Shown in pieces: positions 1 through 11,454 of a stretch of 64,000 nt of DNA. Positions within the stretch are counted from its first letter, which is position 1. Every line of letters starts with the position of its first letter. A model generated the notes under the pieces. That model saw only the letters and a list, made by a program, of their open reading frames with translations, was not told the origin of the DNA and searched no databases. The translations under genes and the position numbers were made by a program. This DNA comes from Hydrogenophaga aromaticivorans. Its GTDB lineage: Bacteria; Pseudomonadota; Gammaproteobacteria; Burkholderiales; Burkholderiaceae_C. Location: assembly GCF_013387465.1 (NCBI RefSeq), contig NZ_VYGV01000007.1:429369-493368 (forward strand), in the 5' to 3' direction.

Positions 1-1255
1 CTGGTCGCTCAAGGACTACGAAGCGCGCGGTGGCTACCAGGCCCTGCGCAAGATCCTGGGTCAGGATGGTTCGGCACCGAATCCCGAAACCGGCTTGGCC
101 GGCATGTCGCAGGACCAGGTGATCGCGACCGTCAAGGAATCCGCGCTGCGCGGGCGTGGCGGCGCGGGCTTCCCGAGTGGCTTGAAGTGGAGCTTCATGC
201 CGCGCCAGTTCCCGGGTCAGAAATACCTGGTGTGCAACTCGGACGAAGGTGAGCCGGGCACCTGCAAGGACCGCGACATCCTGATGTTCAACCCGCACAT
301 CGTCATCGAAGGCATGGCGATCGCGGCGTATGCCATGGGCATCAACGTCGGCTACAACTACATCCACGGCGAGATTTTCGAGGTCTACGAGCGCTTCGAA
401 GCTGCCCTGGAAGAGGCGCGTGCCGCGGGGTACCTCGGCAACGGCATCATGGGCAGCAGCTTCAGCTTCCAGCTGCACGCTTTCCACGGCTTCGGTGCCT
501 ACATTTGCGGCGAAGAAACCGCACTGCTCGAATCGCTGGAAGGCAAGAAGGGCCAGCCTCGATTCAAGCCACCGTTCCCGGCCAGCTTCGGCCTGTACGG
601 CAAGCCGACCACGATCAACAACACCGAGACCTTCGCAGCGGTGCCCTGGATCATCCGCAACGGTGGTTCGGCCTACCTCGAATGCGGAAAGCCCAACAAC
701 GGCGGCACCAAGATCTTCTCGGTCAGTGGCGACGTCAACCTGCCGGGCAATTACGAAGTGCCGATGGGCACGCCGTTCGCCAAGCTGCTGGAGCTCGCCG
801 GCGGTGTGCGCACGGGCCGTCAGCTCAAGGCCGTGATCCCTGGCGGATCGTCGTCCCCCGTGTTGCCCGCGTCCATCATCATGGACTGCACCATGGACTA
901 CGACTCCATCGCCAAGGCCGGCTCGATGCTGGGTTCGGGTGCCGTGATCGTGATGGACGATTCGCGCTGCATGGTCGAGTCGCTCAAGCGCCTGTCGTAC
1001 TTCTACATGCACGAGTCCTGCGGGCAGTGCACGCCCTGTCGCGAAGGCACGGGCTGGCTCTGGCGTCTGGTGGACAAGATTCAGCGCGGCGAAGCCAAGG
1101 CTTCCGACATGGCGCTGCTGGACAACGTGGCTGAAAACATCATGGGCCGCACCATCTGCGCCCTGGGCGATGCGGCGGCGATGCCGGTGCGCGCCATGCT
1201 CAAGCATTTCCGGCCCGAGTTCGCGGCCATGATCAAGGCCGACGCCACCGCCTGA
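1..1255 (+). CDS. nuoF: NADH-quinone oxidoreductase subunit F (5' truncated)
   Basis: Subunit of respiratory complex I that binds FMN and NADH and passes electrons from NADH into the iron-sulfur chain of the peripheral arm. The reading frame is open from base 2 ([13 protein letters not shown]...), so the start codon lies upstream of the window. The glycine-rich nucleotide-binding segment [13 protein letters not shown] lies near 155-195, and the C-terminal 4Fe-4S (N3) motif [12 protein letters not shown] near 1012-1045. Only the extreme N-terminus is missing compared with the usual length of about 440-450 residues. nuoG follows after 16 bases in the same operon. The TTG at 95 is internal, not the real start. 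Confidence 0.97.
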   Translation, partial: WSLKDYEARGGYQALRKILGQDGSAPNPETGLAGMSQDQVIATVKESALRGRGGAGFPSGLKWSFMPRQFPGQKYLVCNSDEGEPGTCKDRDILMFNPHIVIEGMAIAAYAMGINVGYNYIHGEIFEVYERFEAALEEARAAGYLGNGIMGSSFSFQLHAFHGFGAYICGEETALLESLEGKKGQPRFKPPFPASFGLYGKPTTINNTETFAAVPWIIRNGGSAYLECGKPNNGGTKIFSVSGDVNLPGNYEVPMGTPFAKLLELAGGVRTGRQLKAVIPGGSSSPVLPASIIMDCTMDYDSIAKAGSMLGSGAVIVMDDSRCMVESLKRLSYFYMHESCGQCTPCREGTGWLWRLVDKIQRGEAKASDMALLDNVAENIMGRTICALGDAAAMPVRAMLKHFRPEFAAMIKADATA

Positions 1256-1271
1256 AACGAGACGAGAAACT

Positions 1272-3395
1272 ATGGTTGAAATCGAACTCGACGGCCAGAA
1301 GGTCGAAGTGCCACCGGGCAGCATGATCATGCATGCGGCCGAAAAGGCGGGCACCTACATTCCCCATTTCTGTTATCACAAGAAGCTGTCCATCGCGGCG
1401 AGTTGCCGCATGTGCCTGGTGGAAGTGGAAAAGGCCCCCAAGCCCATGCCCGCCTGCGCCACGCCGGTGACCATGGGCATGATCGTGCGCACCAAGTCCG
1501 ACAAGGCCATCAAGGCCCAGCAGTCGGTGATGGAGTTCCTGCTCATCAACCACCCGCTGGATTGCCCCATTTGTGACCAGGGCGGTGAATGCCAGTTGCA
1601 GGATCTGGCCGTGGGCTACGGCGGCGGTGCCTCGCGCTACGAAGAAGAGAAGCGCGTGGTGTTCCACAAGGACGTCGGTCCGCTGATTTCCATGGAGGAA
1701 ATGAGCCGTTGCATCCACTGCACCCGCTGCGTGCGCTTTGGCCAGGAAGTGGCCGGCGTGATGGAGCTGGGCATGTCGCACCGCGGTGAACACGCCGAAA
1801 TCGAAACCTTTGTCGGGCAGTCGGTGGATTCCGAGCTGTCGGGCAACATGATCGACATCTGCCCGGTCGGCGCGCTCACGAGCAAGCCGTTCCGTTACAG
1901 CGCCCGCACCTGGGAACTCTCGCGTCGCAAGAGCGTGAGCCCGCACGACTCCACCGGTGCCAACCTGATCGTTCAGGTGAAGAACCACAGGGTCATGCGC
2001 GTGGTGCCGCTGGAAAACGATGCCGTCAACGAGTGCTGGATTGCCGACCGCGACCGCTTCAGCTACGAAGCCGTCAACAGCGAAGACCGCCTCACCGCGC
2101 CCATGCTCAAGCAGGGCGGCGAGTGGAAAACGGTCGACTGGCAGACCGCGCTGGAATACGTGGCCAATGGCCTGAAGCAGGTCAAGGCGGACCACGGCGC
2201 TGGCGCCATCGGTGTGCTGGCCAGCCCGCACAGCACAGTGGAAGAGCTGGCCCTGGCCGGTGCGCTGGTGCGCGGCCTCGGCAGCGAGAACATTGATACG
2301 CGTCTGCGCCATGCCGACTTCTTCAACGCGGCATCGCCCAACGCGGCCCGCTGGCTGGGCATGCCGATCGCAGCCCTGTCGGGTCTGCAGCGCGTGCTGG
2401 TGGTCGGATCGAATCTGCGCAAGGACCATCCGCTGTTTGCCCAGCGCATCCGCCAGGCGGCTCGCAAGGGCGGTCAGGTGAGCGCGCTCAACGCCCAGTC
2501 GCAGGACTGGGCCATGCCGGTGAAGAACACCGTGCTGGCCGACAGTGCGAACTGGGTGTCGGCCCTCGCCGGCATCGCCAACGCCGTGGGCGCCGAAACG
2601 GGCGTGCTGGCACCGGTGGCCGCCGAGGTGAACGATGCGGCTCGCGCCATCGCCAAGTCGCTGCTCGGTGGTGAACACAAGGCCATCCTGCTGGGCAACG
2701 CGGCCGCGCACCATGTCCAGGCCTCCAGCCTGCTGTCGCTGGCCAACTGGATCGCCCAGCAGACCGGCGCTGTGGTGGGTTACCTCAGCGAAGCCGCGAA
2801 CACCGTGGGCGCCCAGCTGGTGAACGCCCTGCCGGGGCAGGGCGGCTTGAACGCCGGTCAGATGCTCGGTGGCGGGCTCAAGGCGGCGCTGCTGCTGAAC
2901 AACGAGCCGGCCTTTGACAGTGCGGTGGGGACTCAGGGTCTGGCCAACGCCGGCATGGTGGTCACGCTCAGCCCGTTCAAGGCCAACCTGGACATCAGCG
3001 ACGTGCTGCTGCCCATCGCCCCGTTCACCGAGACCTCCGGATCTTTTGTCAACGCCGAAGGCCGGCTGCAGAGTTTCCACGCCGTGGTGCGCCCACTGGG
3101 CGATACCCGTCCGGCCTGGAAGGTGTTGCGCGTGCTGGGCAACCTGCTCGGCCTGCCTGGTTTTGATGCCGACTCGTCGCAGGCCGTGCTTGCCGCCGCT
3201 TTGCCGGGCCTGACGGCTGGCAGCGTGGTGGAGGCTTCGCGCCTGTCCAACGCCGGAGCGGCTTTCATCGACATGAATCCTGCCGCCAGCCAGCCCTGCG
3301 TGGCGTCCATCTACCAACTGGATTCGCTGGTGCGGCGCGCCAGCTCGCTGCAGCTCACGGCCGATGCCCGCGCAGCAGAAGGAGCACACGCATGA
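1272..3395 (+). CDS. nuoG: NADH-quinone oxidoreductase subunit G
   Basis: Large iron-sulfur subunit of the complex I peripheral arm, 707 residues. The N-terminal ferredoxin-like domain has 2Fe-2S ligands C34, C45, C48 and C62. It is followed by the His-Cys3 cluster motif [15 protein letters not shown] (H94, C98, C101, C107) and a further cubane site with C147, C150, C153 and C197. The remainder is the molybdopterin-oxidoreductase-like domain, which carries no cofactor in complex I. The extra cysteine set that binds cluster N7 in E. coli NuoG is not seen after residue 200. The reverse strand of this gene is open over a long stretch, but that frame has no recognisable protein. The stop overlaps the nuoH start by 4 bases. 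Confidence 0.97.
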   Translation: MVEIELDGQKVEVPPGSMIMHAAEKAGTYIPHFCYHKKLSIAASCRMCLVEVEKAPKPMPACATPVTMGMIVRTKSDKAIKAQQSVMEFLLINHPLDCPICDQGGECQLQDLAVGYGGGASRYEEEKRVVFHKDVGPLISMEEMSRCIHCTRCVRFGQEVAGVMELGMSHRGEHAEIETFVGQSVDSELSGNMIDICPVGALTSKPFRYSARTWELSRRKSVSPHDSTGANLIVQVKNHRVMRVVPLENDAVNECWIADRDRFSYEAVNSEDRLTAPMLKQGGEWKTVDWQTALEYVANGLKQVKADHGAGAIGVLASPHSTVEELALAGALVRGLGSENIDTRLRHADFFNAASPNAARWLGMPIAALSGLQRVLVVGSNLRKDHPLFAQRIRQAARKGGQVSALNAQSQDWAMPVKNTVLADSANWVSALAGIANAVGAETGVLAPVAAEVNDAARAIAKSLLGGEHKAILLGNAAAHHVQASSLLSLANWIAQQTGAVVGYLSEAANTVGAQLVNALPGQGGLNAGQMLGGGLKAALLLNNEPAFDSAVGTQGLANAGMVVTLSPFKANLDISDVLLPIAPFTETSGSFVNAEGRLQSFHAVVRPLGDTRPAWKVLRVLGNLLGLPGFDADSSQAVLAAALPGLTAGSVVEASRLSNAGAAFIDMNPAASQPCVASIYQLDSLVRRASSLQLTADARAAEGAHA

Positions 3396-4474
3396 TCGAC
3401 GCGATGTACAACGGTGGCTTGGGCCTGATCGCGGCTCCCTGGTGGACCACGGCCGCTTGGCCGGTGATCTGGGGCATGGTCAAGATCGTGGCCGTGCTGG
3501 CGCCCCTGATGGGCGCGGTGGCCTACCTCACGCTGTGGGAGCGCAAGCTGCTGGGCTTCATGCAGGTGCGCCTGGGTCCGAACCGTGTGGGTCCGTTTGG
3601 CTTGTTGCAGCCGATTGCCGATGCCATCAAGCTGCTGACCAAAGAAATCATCAGCCCCAGCGCCGCGGCGCCGGGCCTGTTCCGCCTGGGCCCCATCATG
3701 GCCATCATGCCGGCCCTGGCCGCGTGGGTGGTCGTTCCTTTCGGCCCTGAGGCCGTGATCGCCAACGTGAACGCGGGCCTGCTGGTGATCCTGGCGATCA
3801 CCTCGATCGAGGTCTATGGCGTGATCATCGCGGGCTGGGCCTCCAACTCGAAGTACGCCTTCCTGGGTGCGCTGCGTGCCTCGGCCCAGATGGTGAGCTA
3901 CGAGATCGCCATCGGCTTCTGTTTCCTGGTGGTCGTCATGACCGCTGGCAGCCTGCACCTGGGTGAAATCGTGGCTTCGCAGGCGCGTGGCATGGGCGCG
4001 GACATGGGTCTGAGCTTCCTGTCCTGGAACTGGCTGCCCCTGTTCCCCATTTTCATGGTCTACCTGATTTCCGGCGTGGCCGAAACCAACCGCCACCCGT
4101 TTGACGTGGTGGAAGGCGAGGCCGAGATCGTGGCCGGTCACATGGTCGAGTACTCGGGCATGGGCTTCGCGATCTTCTTCCTGGCTGAATACGCCAGCAT
4201 GTGGCTGGTGTCTATCCTGGCGGTCCTGATGTTCCTGGGCGGCTGGTTGCCCCCGATCGACAGCGCGCTCTTCAACTGGATTCCCGGCTGGATCTGGCTG
4301 GGCATCAAGACCTTTGTCGTGGTGTCCATGTTCATCTGGATTCGCGCCACCTTCCCGCGCTTCCGCTACGACCAGATCATGCGTCTGGGCTGGAAGATTT
4401 TCATTCCTGTGACATTGGTCTGGCTGCTGCTCGTCGGCGGTCTGATGCAGACCTCGTGGAACATCTGGAAATAA
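3392..4474 (+). CDS. nuoH: NADH-quinone oxidoreductase subunit H
   Basis: Membrane subunit of complex I next to the quinone-binding chamber, about 360 residues with roughly eight or nine hydrophobic helices. Family signatures are [20 protein letters not shown] near residues 50-70 and the segment [23 protein letters not shown] near 225-250, which carries the conserved acidic loop. The start ATG overlaps the nuoG stop codon (ATGA), indicating translational coupling. nuoI follows after 15 bases. Confidence 0.97.
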   Translation: MIDAMYNGGLGLIAAPWWTTAAWPVIWGMVKIVAVLAPLMGAVAYLTLWERKLLGFMQVRLGPNRVGPFGLLQPIADAIKLLTKEIISPSAAAPGLFRLGPIMAIMPALAAWVVVPFGPEAVIANVNAGLLVILAITSIEVYGVIIAGWASNSKYAFLGALRASAQMVSYEIAIGFCFLVVVMTAGSLHLGEIVASQARGMGADMGLSFLSWNWLPLFPIFMVYLISGVAETNRHPFDVVEGEAEIVAGHMVEYSGMGFAIFFLAEYASMWLVSILAVLMFLGGWLPPIDSALFNWIPGWIWLGIKTFVVVSMFIWIRATFPRFRYDQIMRLGWKIFIPVTLVWLLLVGGLMQTSWNIWK

Positions 4475-4489
4475 GCAGGGCGAACGACC

Positions 4490-5026
4490 ATGTCCACCAC
4501 CGTATCCCCTTCCGCATCGCCTTCGGTCGTCGCGCCGTTTTCCATCGGCGACTTTTTCAAGAGCTTCCTGCTGGTCGAGCTGGTCAAAGGACTGGCCCTG
4601 ACCGGTCGTTACGCCTTCCGTCGCAAGGTGACGGTGCAGTTCCCGGAAGAGAAGACGCCGTTGTCTCCGCGTTTCCGCGGTCTGCACGCCCAACGCCGGT
4701 ATGAAAACGGTGAAGAGCGTTGCATTGCCTGCAAGCTGTGCGAGGCCGTGTGTCCGGCCCTGGCCATCACCATCGAAGCCGGTGAGCGCGCCTCCGACGG
4801 CACGCGCCGCACCACCCGCTACGACATCGACCTGACCAAATGCATCTTCTGCGGCTTCTGTGAAGAGGCCTGCCCGGTGGACGCGATCGTCGAAACCCAC
4901 ATCCTCGAATACCACGGCGAGAAGCGCGGCGACCTCTACTTCACCAAAGACATGCTGCTGGCGGTGGGTGACCGCTACGAACCCGAGATCGCAGCGGCCA
5001 AGGCGGCCGACGCGAAGTACCGCTGA
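4490..5026 (+). CDS. nuoI: NADH-quinone oxidoreductase subunit I
   Basis: Ferredoxin-like subunit of complex I carrying clusters N6a and N6b, which relay electrons towards the quinone-reducing cluster. Two typical 8Fe ferredoxin motifs are present: [12 protein letters not shown] (C78, C81, C84, C88) and [12 protein letters not shown] (C118, C121, C124, C128). At 178 residues it is slightly longer than the common length of about 160-170 because of an N-terminal Ser/Pro-rich stretch. The ATG at 4490 was chosen because no other good start precedes the conserved DFFKSF region. It lies between nuoH and nuoJ in the operon. Confidence 0.96.
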   Translation: MSTTVSPSASPSVVAPFSIGDFFKSFLLVELVKGLALTGRYAFRRKVTVQFPEEKTPLSPRFRGLHAQRRYENGEERCIACKLCEAVCPALAITIEAGERASDGTRRTTRYDIDLTKCIFCGFCEEACPVDAIVETHILEYHGEKRGDLYFTKDMLLAVGDRYEPEIAAAKAADAKYR

Positions 5027-5047
5027 AGCTGGCGAAAGACAAGAACC

Positions 5048-5686
5048 ATGGATTACCAGACCGGCTTTTTCTACCTGTTCGCTGCGGTGCTGCTGTTCGC
5101 CGCCTACCGCGTGGTGACCGCGCACAACCCCGTGCACGCGGTGTTGTACCTGATGCTGTCCTTCTCCCAGGCGGCTGCCCTGTGGCTGTTGCTCAAGGCG
5201 GAGTTCCTGGGACTGACCCTGGTGCTGGTGTACCTGGGCGCGGTGATGGTGCTGTTCCTGTTCGTGGTGATGATGCTCGACATCAAGCTCGACGATGACC
5301 GCTGGGGCTTCTGGCAGAACTTCCCGCTGGCTGCGGCACTGGGCGCCTTGGTGGCGGTCGAGATCATTGCGGTGTTGTGGGTCGGTTTCCCGACGGTCAC
5401 GGGAGAGGGTATCGCTGCCGTTCCGGCCAACTACTCGAACACCAAAGAGCTGGGCAAGCTGCTGTACACCGAGTACCTGTACCCCATCGAAGTGGCTGCC
5501 GTGATCCTGCTGGTGGCCATGTTCGCCGCGATCGCGCTCACGCTGCGCCAGCGCAAGGACAGCAAAGCCATCGATCCGGGCCTGCAGGTCAAGGTGCGCG
5601 CCAGCGATCGCCTGGTTGTGTTGCCCATGACCGCCACACAGAAGGCCGCTCCGGTGGCATTGAGCAACGAGGAGGGCCAGGCATGA
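5048..5686 (+). CDS. nuoJ: NADH-quinone oxidoreductase subunit J
   Basis: Small membrane subunit of complex I, 212 residues with about five hydrophobic helices ([15 protein letters not shown] at the N-terminus). The pi-bulge helix region [20 protein letters not shown], important for coupling in this family, is visible near residues 57-76. The C-terminal third is hydrophilic. The stop codon overlaps the start of nuoK (ATGA at 5683-5686). Confidence 0.95.
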   Translation: MDYQTGFFYLFAAVLLFAAYRVVTAHNPVHAVLYLMLSFSQAAALWLLLKAEFLGLTLVLVYLGAVMVLFLFVVMMLDIKLDDDRWGFWQNFPLAAALGALVAVEIIAVLWVGFPTVTGEGIAAVPANYSNTKELGKLLYTEYLYPIEVAAVILLVAMFAAIALTLRQRKDSKAIDPGLQVKVRASDRLVVLPMTATQKAAPVALSNEEGQA

Positions 5687-5991
5687 GCCTCACACTGGGA
5701 CATTTCCTATCCGTGGGGGCGATCCTGTTTGCCCTGTCGGTCATCGGCATCTTCCTCAACCGCAAGAACCTGATCGTGCTGCTGATGGCCATCGAGCTCA
5801 TGCTGCTGGCGGTCAACATGAACTTTGTGGCGTTCTCCCATTTCCTGGGGGACATGCATGGGCAGGTGTTCGTGTTCTTCATCCTGACGGTGGCGGCGGC
5901 CGAGTCGGCCATCGGTCTGGCCATTCTGGTGTTGCTGTTCCGGGCCAAGTCGTCCATCGGCGTCGAAGAACTCAACACCCTCAAGGGGTGA
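5683..5991 (+). CDS. nuoK: NADH-quinone oxidoreductase subunit K
   Basis: Smallest proton-channel subunit of complex I, 102 residues, three transmembrane helices. Conserved membrane glutamates are visible in [13 protein letters not shown] and [11 protein letters not shown]. The ATG at 5683 was selected because it overlaps the nuoJ stop by 4 bases and gives the standard NuoK N-terminus ([16 protein letters not shown]). A longer open frame starting at 5377 is not used, since it would overlap most of nuoJ. nuoL follows after 25 bases. Confidence 0.96.
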   Translation: MSLTLGHFLSVGAILFALSVIGIFLNRKNLIVLLMAIELMLLAVNMNFVAFSHFLGDMHGQVFVFFILTVAAAESAIGLAILVLLFRAKSSIGVEELNTLKG

Positions 5992-6016
5992 AGACAGGGA
6001 AAGAACAGGCAAAAAA

Positions 6017-8062
6017 ATGAGCACCACCCTTTCTGCAAGCACACTCCTGGCGGTTCCGCTGGCGCCCCTGGTGGGCGCGGCGCTGGCCGGCATCCTGGGC
6101 ACCACCTTTGGCGGCAACGTCATCGGGCGCCGCACCTCGCACACACTGACCATCCTGGGCGTGCTGATCGCCTTCATCCTTTCGGCCATGACGCTCAAAA
6201 GCGTGGCCGTGGACGGCGCCCGATTCAATGAAACCATCTACGAATGGATGGTGATCGGCGGCATGAAGATGGAAATCGGCTTCATGGTCGATGGCCTGAC
6301 CGCCATGATGATGTGCGTGGTCACCTTCGTCTCGCTGATGGTGCACATCTACACCATCGGCTACATGGAAGAAGACGCCGGCTACAACCGCTTCTTCGCC
6401 TACATCTCGCTGTTCACGTTCTCCATGCTCATGCTGGTGATGAGCAACAACCTGCTGCAGCTGTTCTTCGGCTGGGAAGCGGTGGGCCTGGTGTCCTACC
6501 TGCTGATCGGGTTCTGGTTCAACAAGCCCACGGCGATCTTCGCCAACATGAAGGCCTTCCTGGTCAACCGCGTGGGCGACTTCGGCTTCATCCTGGGCAT
6601 CGGCCTGATCGTGGCCTACACCGGCACGCTGAACTACTCCGAGGTATTCGCCAAGGCGCCCGAGCTCGGCGCGCTGGGCTTCCCCGGCACCGACTGGCTG
6701 CTGATCACCGTGATCTGCATCTGCCTGTTCATCGGCGCCATGGGCAAGTCGGCCCAGTTCCCGCTGCACGTGTGGCTGCCCGACTCCATGGAAGGCCCGA
6801 CCCCGATCTCCGCGCTGATCCACGCCGCCACCATGGTGACGGCGGGCATTTTCATGGTCGCGCGCATGTCGCCGCTGTTTGAACTGTCGGACACAGCGCT
6901 CAACTTCATCATGGTGATCGGTGCCATCACGGCCCTGTTCATGGGCTTCTTGGGCATCATCCAGAACGACATCAAGCGCGTGGTGGCCTATTCCACGCTG
7001 TCCCAGCTCGGCTACATGACGGTGGCGCTGGGCGCTTCGGCTTACGGCGTCGCGGTGTTCCACCTGATGACGCACGCCTTCTTCAAGGCCCTGCTGTTCC
7101 TTGCGGCCGGCTCCGTGATCATCGGCATGCACCACAACCAGGACATCCGCTGGATGGGCGGTGTGCGCAAGTACATGCCCATTACCTGGATCACCTCGCT
7201 GCTGGGCACGCTGGCGCTGATCGGCACACCGCTGTTCGCCGGTTTCTACTCCAAGGACAGCATCATCGAGGCGGTGCATTTCAGCAACCTGCCGGCTTCG
7301 GGTTTCGCCTATTTCGCGGTGCTGGCTGGCGTCTTTGTCACGGCGTTCTATTCGTTCCGGCTCTACTTCCTGGTGTTCCATGGCCAGGAGCGTTACGACC
7401 AGAACCCGGATGCCCACCACGACGACCACCATGCGGACGCCCACGGCCATCACGATGACCACGGTCACCACGAAGCACACAAGCCACACGAAACCCCCTG
7501 GGTGGTGACCGTGCCGCTGCTGCTGCTGGCGATCCCGTCGGTGGTGATCGGTTTCATGACGATCCAGCCGATGCTGTTTGGCGAGTTCCTCAAGGACGCG
7601 ATCCACATCAACCTCGAACTGCATCCGGCGATGGAGAAGTTCGCCGAAGAGTTCCACGGCCCGCTGGCCATGGCGTTGCACGCCTTCTCCACCGCGCCGT
7701 TCTACCTGGCGCTGGGTGGTGCTGTGACCGCCTGGTACATGTACATGGTCAATCCGGCGTTGCCGACTGCCATTGGTCGCACCTTCAAGCCGATCGTCAC
7801 CCTCCTGGAGAACAAGTACTACATGGACTGGTTCAACGAAAACGTGCTTGCCCGGGGCGCGCGCATGTTGGGCATCGGACTGTGGAAGGGCGGCGACCAG
7901 GGCGTGATCGAAACCGGCGTGGTCAACGCCAGCTGGAAGCTGGTCGGTGGCGTGTCTGCCGTGGTGCGCCGCATGCAGACCGGTTACCTGTACCACTATG
8001 CGCTGATGATGATCGTGGGCATCCTGCTGTTCATGACGTACTTCGTCTGGCTCGCGAAATAA
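6017..8062 (+). CDS. nuoL: NADH-quinone oxidoreductase subunit L
   Basis: Distal antiporter-like proton-pumping subunit of complex I, 681 residues with 14-16 hydrophobic helices and the long lateral helix at the C-terminus. The conserved core FGWEAVGLVSYLLIGFW, the channel segment GKSAQFPLHVWLPDSMEGPTPISALIHAATMV and the broken-helix motif HAFFKALLFLAAGSVI are all present. Around residues 465-492 a hydrophilic loop is unusually rich in His and Asp (about 12 His in 28 residues). Such His-rich insertions occur in some other proteobacterial NuoL proteins, and a metal or proton-buffer role is only a guess. nuoM follows after 13 bases. Confidence 0.97.
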   Translation: MSTTLSASTLLAVPLAPLVGAALAGILGTTFGGNVIGRRTSHTLTILGVLIAFILSAMTLKSVAVDGARFNETIYEWMVIGGMKMEIGFMVDGLTAMMMCVVTFVSLMVHIYTIGYMEEDAGYNRFFAYISLFTFSMLMLVMSNNLLQLFFGWEAVGLVSYLLIGFWFNKPTAIFANMKAFLVNRVGDFGFILGIGLIVAYTGTLNYSEVFAKAPELGALGFPGTDWLLITVICICLFIGAMGKSAQFPLHVWLPDSMEGPTPISALIHAATMVTAGIFMVARMSPLFELSDTALNFIMVIGAITALFMGFLGIIQNDIKRVVAYSTLSQLGYMTVALGASAYGVAVFHLMTHAFFKALLFLAAGSVIIGMHHNQDIRWMGGVRKYMPITWITSLLGTLALIGTPLFAGFYSKDSIIEAVHFSNLPASGFAYFAVLAGVFVTAFYSFRLYFLVFHGQERYDQNPDAHHDDHHADAHGHHDDHGHHEAHKPHETPWVVTVPLLLLAIPSVVIGFMTIQPMLFGEFLKDAIHINLELHPAMEKFAEEFHGPLAMALHAFSTAPFYLALGGAVTAWYMYMVNPALPTAIGRTFKPIVTLLENKYYMDWFNENVLARGARMLGIGLWKGGDQGVIETGVVNASWKLVGGVSAVVRRMQTGYLYHYALMMIVGILLFMTYFVWLAK

Positions 8063-8075
8063 GAGGAAGAACAAG

Positions 8076-9551
8076 ATGGGTTTGCTGAGCCTTGCGATCT
8101 GGACGCCGATTCTTTTTGGCGTCGTGCTGCTGGCCTTGGGCCGGGACGAACACGCGAACGCCGTGCGCTGGATGGCCTTGGTTGGTGCGCTGGTGTCACT
8201 GGCCGTGACCGTGCCTCTGTACACCGGGTTCGAACTCGGCACGGCTGCGATGCAGTTCGTGGAACAGGGTGTCTGGATCGAACGATTCAACGTCAACTAC
8301 CACCTCGGTGTGGACGGCATCTCGCTCTGGCTGGTGCTGCTGACCGCCTTCATCACCGTCGTGGTGGTGATTGCCAGCTGGGAATCGATCACCAGCCGTG
8401 TCAACCAGTACATGGGCGCCTTCCTGATCCTTTCGGGTCTGATGATTGGCGTTTTTGCTGCGCTGGACGCGATGCTGTTCTACGTCTTCTTCGAAGCCAC
8501 GCTGATCCCGATGTACCTGATCATCGGTATCTGGGGCGGCCCGAACAAGATCTACGCCGCGTTCAAGTTCTTCCTCTACACCCTCCTGGGTTCGCTGCTC
8601 ATGCTGGTGGCCCTGATCTACCTGTACACCCAGTCGGGTGGCAGTTTTGATCTGGCCACCTGGCACAAGCTGCCGCTCGGCGTCACGGCACAGACGCTGC
8701 TGTTCTTCGCCTTCTTCGCCGCCTTCGCGGTGAAGGTGCCGATGTGGCCGGTGCACACCTGGTTGCCCGACGTGCACGTGGAAGCGCCCACCGGTGGCTC
8801 GGCCGTGCTGGCCGCCATCATGCTGAAACTGGGTGCCTACGGTTTCCTGCGCTTCTCGCTGCCGATCCTGCCCGACGCTTCGCACGAATGGGCCTGGCTC
8901 ATGATCACGCTGTCCCTGGTGGCCGTGGTCTACGTGGGTCTGGTGGCCATGGTCCAGCGGGACATGAAGAAGCTGGTGGCCTATTCGTCGGTGGCCCACA
9001 TGGGCTTCGTGACGTTGGGGTTCTTCCTCTTCAGCGACATGGGCGTGGCCGGTGGCATCGTGCAGATGATCGCCCACGGTTTCGTCTCAGCCGCCATGTT
9101 CCTGTCCATCGGCGTGCTCTACGACCGGGTGCACTCGCGTGAAATTTCCGCCTATGGCGGCGTGGTCAACACCATGCCCAATTTCGCCGCGTTCGCGCTG
9201 CTGTTCACCATGGCCAACTGCGGCCTCCCGGGGACCGCGGGTTTTGTGGGTGAGTGGATGGTCATCCTCGCCGCCGTCAAGGCCAACTTCTGGATCGGCG
9301 CTGCTGCCGCTACCGCCCTGATCTTCGGTGCCGCCTATTCGCTGTGGATGTTCAAGCGCGTCTACCTGGGCACGCCCGGCAACCACCACGTCAAGGCGCT
9401 GACCGACATTGGTTCGCGTGAGTTCCTCGTCATGGCCGTGCTCGGCATCGCCGTGCTCTACATGGGTGTGCATCCCAAGCCCTTCACCGACGTGATGGAC
9501 GCCTCGGTGGCTGAATTGTTGCGCCACGTGGCCATCTCCAAGCTGAACTGA
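8076..9551 (+). CDS. nuoM: NADH-quinone oxidoreductase subunit M
   Basis: Antiporter-like proton-pumping membrane subunit of complex I, 491 residues. Family motifs include [19 protein letters not shown] near residues 70-90, the conserved glutamate region [21 protein letters not shown] near 135-155, the lysine-bearing segment [24 protein letters not shown] near 220-240, and [17 protein letters not shown] near 290. Length and order fit the operon between nuoL and nuoN. Confidence 0.97.
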   Translation: MGLLSLAIWTPILFGVVLLALGRDEHANAVRWMALVGALVSLAVTVPLYTGFELGTAAMQFVEQGVWIERFNVNYHLGVDGISLWLVLLTAFITVVVVIASWESITSRVNQYMGAFLILSGLMIGVFAALDAMLFYVFFEATLIPMYLIIGIWGGPNKIYAAFKFFLYTLLGSLLMLVALIYLYTQSGGSFDLATWHKLPLGVTAQTLLFFAFFAAFAVKVPMWPVHTWLPDVHVEAPTGGSAVLAAIMLKLGAYGFLRFSLPILPDASHEWAWLMITLSLVAVVYVGLVAMVQRDMKKLVAYSSVAHMGFVTLGFFLFSDMGVAGGIVQMIAHGFVSAAMFLSIGVLYDRVHSREISAYGGVVNTMPNFAAFALLFTMANCGLPGTAGFVGEWMVILAAVKANFWIGAAAATALIFGAAYSLWMFKRVYLGTPGNHHVKALTDIGSREFLVMAVLGIAVLYMGVHPKPFTDVMDASVAELLRHVAISKLN

Positions 9552-9586
9552 CCTCTGCCGCCCCCTACAACAATGCGAGTCTTCTC

Positions 9587-11086
9587 ATGAATGAGCCAAT
9601 CAGCTGGGTGGTGGCCTACCCGGAAATCTTTCTGCTAGTCATGTCCGCCGTGATCTCGCTGGTGGACGTGGGTGTCAAGTCACGCTTGCGCGATACCACC
9701 TATGTGCTCTCGCTATTGACCCTCGCAGTGGTCGCCTACCTGCTGGGCGCGAGTGCGGCCAGCGGCGAAACACTGCGGAGTTTCAACAACATGGTGGTGA
9801 GCGACCCGATGGGGCAATGGCTCAAGTGCTTTGCGGCGCTGGCCATGTTCGCCACGCTGGTCTATGGCCGCCGCTACGCTGGTGACCGCGACATGCTGGC
9901 CCGCGGCGGAGAAATGTTCTCCCTGGCGCTCTACGCACTGCTCGGCATGTTCGTCATGATTTCGGGGCACAACTTCCTGGTCATCTACCTGGGCCTGGAA
10001 CTGCTCACGCTCTCCAGCTACGCGCTGGTGGCCTTGCGCCGGGACGACCCGCAGGCCATCGAAGCCGCCATGAAGTACTTCGTGCTCGGCGCGCTGGCCA
10101 GCGGTTTCCTGCTCTACGGCATGTCCATGGTCTACGGCGCCACCGGTTCGCTCGACCTGGCCGAAGTGCTCAAGGCCATCGCCGGTGGAGAAGCCACGCT
10201 CAAGGGTTCGGCCCAGGTGCTGGTGCTGGGTCTCGTGTTCGTGGTGGCCGGTCTCGCGTTCAAGCTCGGCGTCGTACCGTTCCACATGTGGGTGCCCGAC
10301 GTCTACCACGGCGCTCCGACGGCCATCACGCTGATGATCGGTGGCGCGCCCAAGCTGGCGGCGTTTGCCATCGTGATCCGTCTGCTGGTCGAGGGCCTGC
10401 TGCCGCTGGCGGTGGACTGGCAACAGATGCTGGCGGTGCTGTCGGTGGTCTCGCTGCTGGTGGGCAACCTCGCCGCCATTGCCCAGACCAACCTCAAGCG
10501 CATGCTGGCGTTTTCCACCATCTCGCAGATGGGCTTCATGCTGTTGGGCCTGCTCGCCGGTGTGGTGGCGGGTGACAGCGGCAACATGGCCAACGCCTAC
10601 AGCTCGTCCATGTTCTACGTCATCACCTACGTGCTGACCACGCTCGGCACCTTCGGCGTCATCCTGCTGCTCTCGCGCAACGGTTTCGAATCGGAAAACA
10701 TCACCGACCTGGCTGGCTTGAACCAGCGCAGCCCGCTGTACGCCGGTGTCATGGCGATCTGCATGTTTTCGCTGGCCGGCGTGCCGCCGCTGGTGGGCTT
10801 CTACGCCAAACTCTCGGTGCTGCAGGCCTTGCTGGCCTCGTCCCATCCGCTCTATATCGGTCTGGCCGTGTTCGCGGTGATGATGTCGCTGGTGGGTGCC
10901 TTCTACTACCTGCGCCTGGTCAAGGTGATGTACTTCGATGCACCCACGCAGACCGCTGACATTGTGGCCGGTGCGGACGCCCGTTCGGTGCTGTCCCTCA
11001 ACGGTGCGCTGGTGCTGGTGCTGGGCATCGTGCCCGGTGGCCTCATGACCTTGTGTGCCCAGGCCATCGCCGCCTTGCTGGCCTGA
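9587..11086 (+). CDS. nuoN: NADH-quinone oxidoreductase subunit N
   Basis: Third antiporter-like subunit of complex I and last nuo gene, 499 residues with about 14 transmembrane helices. Signature stretches are [17 protein letters not shown] near residues 135-150, [24 protein letters not shown] near 225-248, and [20 protein letters not shown] near 305-325. It is separated from nuoM by 35 bases. A GC-rich hairpin (11103-11121) lies just after the stop. Confidence 0.97.
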   Translation: MNEPISWVVAYPEIFLLVMSAVISLVDVGVKSRLRDTTYVLSLLTLAVVAYLLGASAASGETLRSFNNMVVSDPMGQWLKCFAALAMFATLVYGRRYAGDRDMLARGGEMFSLALYALLGMFVMISGHNFLVIYLGLELLTLSSYALVALRRDDPQAIEAAMKYFVLGALASGFLLYGMSMVYGATGSLDLAEVLKAIAGGEATLKGSAQVLVLGLVFVVAGLAFKLGVVPFHMWVPDVYHGAPTAITLMIGGAPKLAAFAIVIRLLVEGLLPLAVDWQQMLAVLSVVSLLVGNLAAIAQTNLKRMLAFSTISQMGFMLLGLLAGVVAGDSGNMANAYSSSMFYVITYVLTTLGTFGVILLLSRNGFESENITDLAGLNQRSPLYAGVMAICMFSLAGVPPLVGFYAKLSVLQALLASSHPLYIGLAVFAVMMSLVGAFYYLRLVKVMYFDAPTQTADIVAGADARSVLSLNGALVLVLGIVPGGLMTLCAQAIAALLA

Positions 11087-11102
11087 AATCCTGATGCCGG
11101 GT

Positions 11103-11121
11103 GCCGGTTCGTTGAACCGGC
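11103..11121. other. Short inverted repeat after nuoN
   Basis: GCCGGTTC-gtt-GAACCGGC forms a perfect 8-bp stem with a 3-base loop 16 bases after the nuoN stop codon. No T-run follows, so it is not a classical intrinsic terminator. It may stabilise the 3' end of the nuo transcript or do nothing. Confidence 0.4.
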
Positions 11122-11149
11122 CGGTCCCCATCGGGTCTTACTGCTCCAT

Positions 11150-11452
11150 ATGACCCATTCAATGTCTGTCTGGCTGGTTTTGCTGGCCGCCCTCGTGGGG
11201 GCCAACCTGCCGTTTCTCAACGACCGCTGGTTCGCCGTGATTCCGCGCAAACGGCCCAAGACCCTGGGGATGCGCGTGGGTGAGCTGGTGGTGTGTTACC
11301 TGCTGGTCGGGGCGCTGGGACTGGCGCTGGAACAGTCCGCCGGACAGATCTACCCGCAGGGCTGGGAGTTCTACGCAACGACCGCGGCGCTGTTCCTCAC
11401 GCTGGCCTTTCCAGGCTTTGTGTACCGCTACCTGTACCACAGGCGAGGCTGA
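11150..11452 (+). CDS. DUF2818 family membrane protein
   Basis: Predicted inner-membrane protein of 100 residues, with a hydrophobic helix at the N-terminus (VWLVLLAALVGANLPF), a central one (LVVCYLLVGALGLAL) and one near the C-terminus. It matches my memory of the DUF2818 family, which typically follows nuoN in Burkholderiales; the conserved feature is LPFLNDRWFAVIP followed by a basic stretch. Function is unknown, and an association with complex I assembly is only suggested by position. Start choice is uncertain: ATG at 11150 or the in-frame ATG at 11162, neither with a strong ribosome-binding site. Confidence 0.8.
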   Translation: MTHSMSVWLVLLAALVGANLPFLNDRWFAVIPRKRPKTLGMRVGELVVCYLLVGALGLALEQSAGQIYPQGWEFYATTAALFLTLAFPGFVYRYLYHRRG

Positions 11453-11454
11453 CG

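Noticed and set aside
5981..8296. 771-codon reverse-strand open frame over nuoL
   Set aside because: Antisense shadow of a conserved complex I gene, without motifs or a ribosome-binding site.
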